From assembly GCA_954871525.1 (NCBI GenBank), contig OX940865.1, positions 12,042,606 through 12,106,605 of the forward strand: a DNA stretch of 64,000 nt. Reading direction: 5' to 3'. Within the stretch, counting starts at the first letter, position 1. Each line of letters starts with the position of its first letter. The notes below the pieces were generated by a model that saw nothing but the letters and a program-made list of their open reading frames with translations, was not told the DNA's origin and did no database searches. This document shows positions 59,621 to 64,000 of this stretch, piece after piece. This DNA is from Parietaria judaica (Eukaryota > Streptophyta > Magnoliopsida > Rosales > Urticaceae). The position numbers and the translations under genes were made by a program.

Positions 59621-60758
59621 TCACTTGTGCTCCAATTGTTCCGTGTCATGATCAGGAAAATGTGATCTGCTGGAATTCCCTTCATTGGAGGAAGTATCTC
59701 CGGTCCTCAGCTCAGCAGGCTGGGGAGTCTGGTGAAAAGACAAATGAGGAGGACGAGTGTCTGGCTCCTGCACATCGGGCAATACCTTAGCAGAGGAAAG
59801 AAGAGAGAGGCGACAGAGGGGACAGGTAGCGTGTGTCGCAAGCCAGCTATCTATGCAACTCATGTGAAATGTGTGTCGACATGTCGGTATTTGTTGAAGC
59901 CGATCTTCGGCTTCGTAGTCGCCAAGACAAACTGAGCATCTATATATGTCAATTGTAAGGATTAACACTTCGAATCAGGACAAAGATGAGCTCTCTTCTT
60001 ACACTATAAAGCATAGCTTCTACTAAGAGATACATTTCGTGACCGTCTCCATTGAAGATAACGTTCATGAAATCGGAGTCTAACAATACTGGTTTCGATC
60101 TAACGCTACTCTAAATCATAACTCTTTACTTGCACATGGACAACATGATCTATAAATGCGAAGACGTTCACAATTGCATTACGGTTATATCATTAGATAG
60201 AGCGGAGTGCTCTCGAAAGGCGTATCTATACATGTCAACTGCAAGGTTTCTACATCTCAAGGAACTCAGAATTTAACAATGCCGGTTTTGATCGAACTCG
60301 GAAATCATTTGCATCTACGCAAAGCGAAAAGCGAAAGAGAGAGGAAACAAGCATGGAAGACTTACTGAGTATCTCTGACTGAGAAGCTCTCCTTGTAGAC
60401 GATAATGGGAAGCATTTCTCGCACCTCCTTTCTCAAACCAGACTCGACCGGATCCTGCGGATTTTCACGGATCAATTTCGATCACAAACATGTTGAGAAA
60501 GCCATAACAGAAGAGGAGGTCGGTGAAGGGCATTACCATGGAGAGAGGAAGGCGAGTGTTGGAGGAGGGAGGAGTGGTTCTCATGCGCAGAGAGGACCAG
60601 TTGACGCGGCGAGGGCGGAGATAGAAGAGGTAGAAGAGGAAGAGAAGCATGAAGGTGAAGAAGATGGGGACGCAGAACATCACGAATCTGTACACCTTCA
60701 CTGCTTCGCTCCCATCCGAGCCCGACCTCTCCGGATCCATGTGATTGTACGAAGACAT
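59621..60758 (-). CDS. ATL-type RING-H2 E3 ubiquitin ligase (ATL7/58/59-like)
   Basis: Three exons: 60537-60758, 60366-60454 and 59621-59939. Introns are GT-AG; the product is 209 residues. One N-terminal transmembrane helix lies at about residues 22-47 (VYRFVMFCVPIFFTFMLL and onward), followed by the basic RRVNWSSLRMR. Next are the GLD-like segment SGLRKEVREMLPIIVYKESF and a RING-H2 domain with ligands C105, C108, C124, H126, H129, C132, C143 and C146 (CSVCLGDYEAEDRLQQIP, CRHTFHMSCIDSWL, CPLC). The tail is Ser/Thr/Pro/His-rich. The layout matches the plant ATL family of membrane-anchored ubiquitin ligases. Its substrate is unknown. I chose the ATG at 60758 (MSSYNHMDPE); a more distal in-frame ATG at 60863 has no family match. 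A long plus-strand frame over exon 3 is antisense. Confidence 0.94.
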
Positions 60759-61967
60759 TGTTCTCTCTATCTTCGCGCTTCCGATTCCGACAAGCTCCGA
60801 CAAGAATGGAAGCTCGAGAATGCTCGGTCCAATGGCGGATCGTTGAGTGGAAATGAGCCTCACAGTCGCAGATCTGGAATGTCAGAGAGTGTGAAACGCC
60901 ATTGAAGGAAGGTCAGTGCAGTGGTGAAGAGAAAGATAACGTCGACCTCTGTCTGATGCGGTATTCTTTTTCCGGTGAACCCATGAACTAACTGAAGCAA
61001 CTTTATCCGAAATATTTTTTTTATATACGGTAAAAGTACTTAATCTTGCTCTAAGTGCGTCGGCATATTCTTTTCTTTTTTAAGACCGTGTTATATGATC
61101 TCTGAGTACTGTACCGGTCCTTTTGATAGTTATGTCACAAATATCTCTAATTATATGAAATCAACATATTTTTCTTACTATTATTTTACGGCATTTAAAT
61201 TTTTAATAATATATTTATTATTATTATTATTTTGGTATATTGAAAATTCAAATGATAACCAAGTTCTACAGTACCATAACAATCAAGAAGAGAACGTCAT
61301 ATAACCTGAATAAAATATTGATCATACATAATAAATTGAGTAGTTAGTGAATAATACAAAGCTTGATAAATATTTTCAAAACTTAAACATGTGATGATGA
61401 GGTCCCAAACACGAATTTAAACACAAAGCTGAAGAGCACGCCATCAATCGCATTGATGACGTGCGTGTATTATTTATTGACAAGTAAACTCTGGAAGCCA
61501 ACCTCCGTCAACTTTTTGAGGGCTACGACGACTACTCTCCGTTAAGACGTTCAACAACGACAAATCAAACGTAGCCCTCCAACTCGGCCATAGGAACCTA
61601 TATGGCAGCCAACAACCTTGTTAGGAAACTGCCTAGTCATTCCTGAGTTAGTTAAAGTAAAGACGAAAGAAGGTAATAACTCAAAGCAGCATAGTCTGCA
61701 AAATCCCCAAATTACCCTTCTTCAGGGGAGTCTATGAACATTCATTTTTCAGAATTCATGGGACAATGATGGTACATATATAATTCTTTGTAATATTGAA
61801 TGTCTGAGCATATTCAAGAAATCTCTCTAAAAAAACAGCAGAGATTTCGATCACAATTGACCCTTTAATACAACACAAACACGTGTTTATGTTTATATAT
61901 ACATTACTAGGTTCCCTTTGAAGGGATTTACTTAGATGAAAATATTTAAAGTGTGAAGCAGCTGAGC
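60759..61967. other. Promoter region of the RING gene and 3' flank of the DUF2062 gene
   Basis: AT-rich with no protein-like frame. The 3' UTR of the DUF2062 gene should occupy part of the right side. Confidence 0.5.
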
Positions 61968-63928
61968 TCAGGCATCCCTCACTTTAAGCTGAACTTCCGA
62001 GGGTGAAAGTAGCGGTTTAGTCGTCGGGCTTGTTGGAAGAGAGCCGAATTTGCGGACTAAAATCTTGAAACACGGCAATAAGACTACGTACAATGCCGCC
62101 AAAATGAACGGCGAAGCAATAAGCCATCCAAGTAACTGCAATGAATAACTTATATTAATTTCCCAAAATCTGACAGTTTCTTGGCATCGCCTTCAAGTTT
62201 TAACGCTTACAATTTCCTTAGAGCATGGTTACAGTTAGGCCTGGGAATTCGGTTTTAAAGCCGAAGAAACCGGTCTTTTCCCTAAGATCGATTCATTCAG
62301 ATTAAACTAGAATCGGTTCCCCATTGGTTTCGGTTTTTTGTTTTTGAATTCAAGAAGGCCGTAAACATAATATTGATTCCCCAAACAAGTAAGTCATGGT
62401 TTGATGTTCGAGACTTCTGACACAATGTTTTTAAACGTCATAGTGTAGTTTGGAGACGTGTTAGTTGTAATTCATAGAGAGAATGATTTGCTTTTGTGGT
62501 ATTTAATTCGGTTTAACCAATCATTTCTGTCTATAACCTATTTTTTGAACGATTAGCCTATAACTGAAACAATTTTTATTTTTCCAATTATAAGCTACTT
62601 TATCACTCAAGATAAAGTGTTACTTTCTATACAAAGTATATAAAATAGAATATGTCAAATCTTAAAAACATACCGCATGACCAATACTTAGCAGAACTTC
62701 ATAAGATGCTTGACCAGTAAAAACTTTCTTCAAAGCATCCGATGTCAAAGGAAAATGAGATCCCCCGGAAATCATTTCACCGAAGCGCAAGAACGGTACC
62801 ACCAAGCTTAAGCCCAAACAAATCACAATTTAGAAATATTGGTATCCATGAGCCACTAAAACGCTAAAAACGTAAACCAACAGAAAAGGCAGAAAGAAAG
62901 AAAAGGAAGACCCTTCTCTTTAGCTACAATCTGTAAAGCCACTAAGCTAGATATGAAACTGATAAAGAATTAAGGATATCACACAAATTCAAGGAAACAT
63001 ATCAAATTTAAGCCTTAATGTTCTACTCGATTAAGGCTTTCACAGTAAAAGTGTTGACATTCTTGAAGAAGAGAATTGACCAATGCATTTGATCGGTAAA
63101 ATATCAAACGGACGGAAGTCTAGAATAAAGTAAGGATCACAAACCCAAATAGGATAGATAACAAGCGTCTACAATATCAAAAGAAGGAAGCTCCTCAATG
63201 ATAAGAGCAAGAAATACCTTAATTCTATAGGAGTGGCGACGAAGTTTGTCAGCATCACAGTCGGAGCATGGCAGTGCGACCCAAGCGCGGCAATGGCTAT
63301 GCCACAAAGAAAAACAGTAACACCTGGTAAACAAAGAAACTAAACCGGTTAAAGCCCTCGTACACGGGACGTGAAGAAACACCACTGCTTCCGGAGTCAG
63401 CACGTGTGCTGCACCTCGTAACTTTGCTTTATAAACCAAAACTAACTACTTCGATCCGACATACACAGCACCATATCAAGGCATGAAGTTGTCCATATCG
63501 GTTCGAAATTGTTTCGATCCGACATACATAACCCCATATGACAAGATCAACCATGGAAGTATAGTAGAGCAATCAATCAATCAATCAAATGAAAATTGCA
63601 ACACATTTTTTCAATCAACTTCTTCACCATATACATCCTATCCTGATCTGATTTCTAAATAAGCACCCATCAACAAACGAAGATCATAGAGCTCACCGCA
63701 GATGGGAAATATCCCCAAAGTGATGCCCAGCGCCGCAGAGAAGGCCAACAGCTTGGGCTCTGCACCCCTTCACACACGAATTCGCGCAAACACGGAATCA
63801 CGATTCGTTCTTGCGAATTCACCAGAGCTACATACAGCTTCCAACGGAAGCACGTACCTGCGGAGTATTTGGACGAGAGGATCGACGATCTTGCTATGAA
63901 ACCAGAGAGAGAGCCCCGAGGTAGCCAT
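61968..63928 (-). CDS. DUF2062 family membrane protein
   Basis: Five exons: 63858-63928, 63697-63767, 63218-63323, 62674-62806 and 61968-62135. All are GT-AG; the product is 182 residues. It starts MATSGLSLWFHSKIVDPLVQ. The DUF2062 core RGAEPKLLAFSAALGITLGI followed by FPICGVTVFLCGIAIAALG forms one or two membrane segments. Then come MLTNFVATPIELSLVVPFLR, FGEMISGG, LTSDALKKVFTGQ and a third hydrophobic helix at residues ~128-150 (LLGWLIASPFILAALYVV), and it ends LSPSEVQLKVRDA. The family is widespread in plants and bacteria, and its biochemical role is not established. Exon phases fit throughout, with the second acceptor at GAAG|GGGTGCAG. Intron 4 (62136-62673) contains ACCGGT/GGTTTCGG-rich transposon remnants. 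Confidence 0.93.
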
Positions 63929-64000
63929 GGCTAGGGATTTGAAAACAGAAGCTCAGCCGAGTCGAATCGGATCGGATCGCATAGCAGAGCAGATTGGAAG

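Noticed and set aside
59134..59790. 218-codon plus-strand frame
   Set aside because: Antisense to exon 3 of the RING-H2 gene, whose zinc ligands and exon phases are convincing; the antisense product has no family features.

Overview
The window looks like nuclear DNA of a flowering plant, most likely a dicot. Genes are split by short GT-AG introns and separated by AT-rich, transposon-littered spacers. They include a photosystem II antenna gene, a NAC transcription factor, a berberine-bridge-like oxidase and a plant-type RAD52. I cannot name the species. Eleven protein-coding genes could be rebuilt exon by exon; in each, exon phases add up to one open frame and the product matches a known plant family.

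Layout from left to right: 1-170 is a GC-rich stub of unknown nature. RAD52-1/ODB1-like (minus, 1488-3080) is followed by a 310-bp fold-back element and about 6 kb of spacer. A single-RRM RNA-binding protein (plus, 9825-13759) carries a 971-bp hairpin transposon in an intron. LHCB5/CP26 (minus, 16128-17817) lies beside a small glycine-rich membrane-type protein (minus, 18490-20266). A hAT-type MITE at 20810-21350 precedes an intronless BBE-like oxidase (plus, 23883-25547). From 27.3 to 33.8 kb there is a tandem array of about seven decayed copies of an unrecognised minus-strand gene with a zinc finger, flanked by a dispersed repeat.

The right half holds a GT31 beta-1,3-galactosyltransferase (plus, 37516-40498) and a VPS9-domain Rab-GEF with a GC-AG intron and a short C-terminus (minus, 41200-43899). 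After 6 kb of gene-poor DNA come a BEARSKIN-type NAC factor (plus, 50279-52618), two transposon-like inverted-repeat elements, and the tRNA adenosine deaminase subunit TAD3 (plus, 55981-58442). An ATL-type RING-H2 protein (minus, 59621-60758) and a DUF2062 membrane protein (minus, 61968-63928) close the window.

The genes do not form a pathway; this is ordinary plant gene order with independent transcription units. The parts least explained by known gene families are the zinc-finger-fragment array, the intronic hairpin transposon, and a MITE carrying tRNA-like internal promoter boxes.
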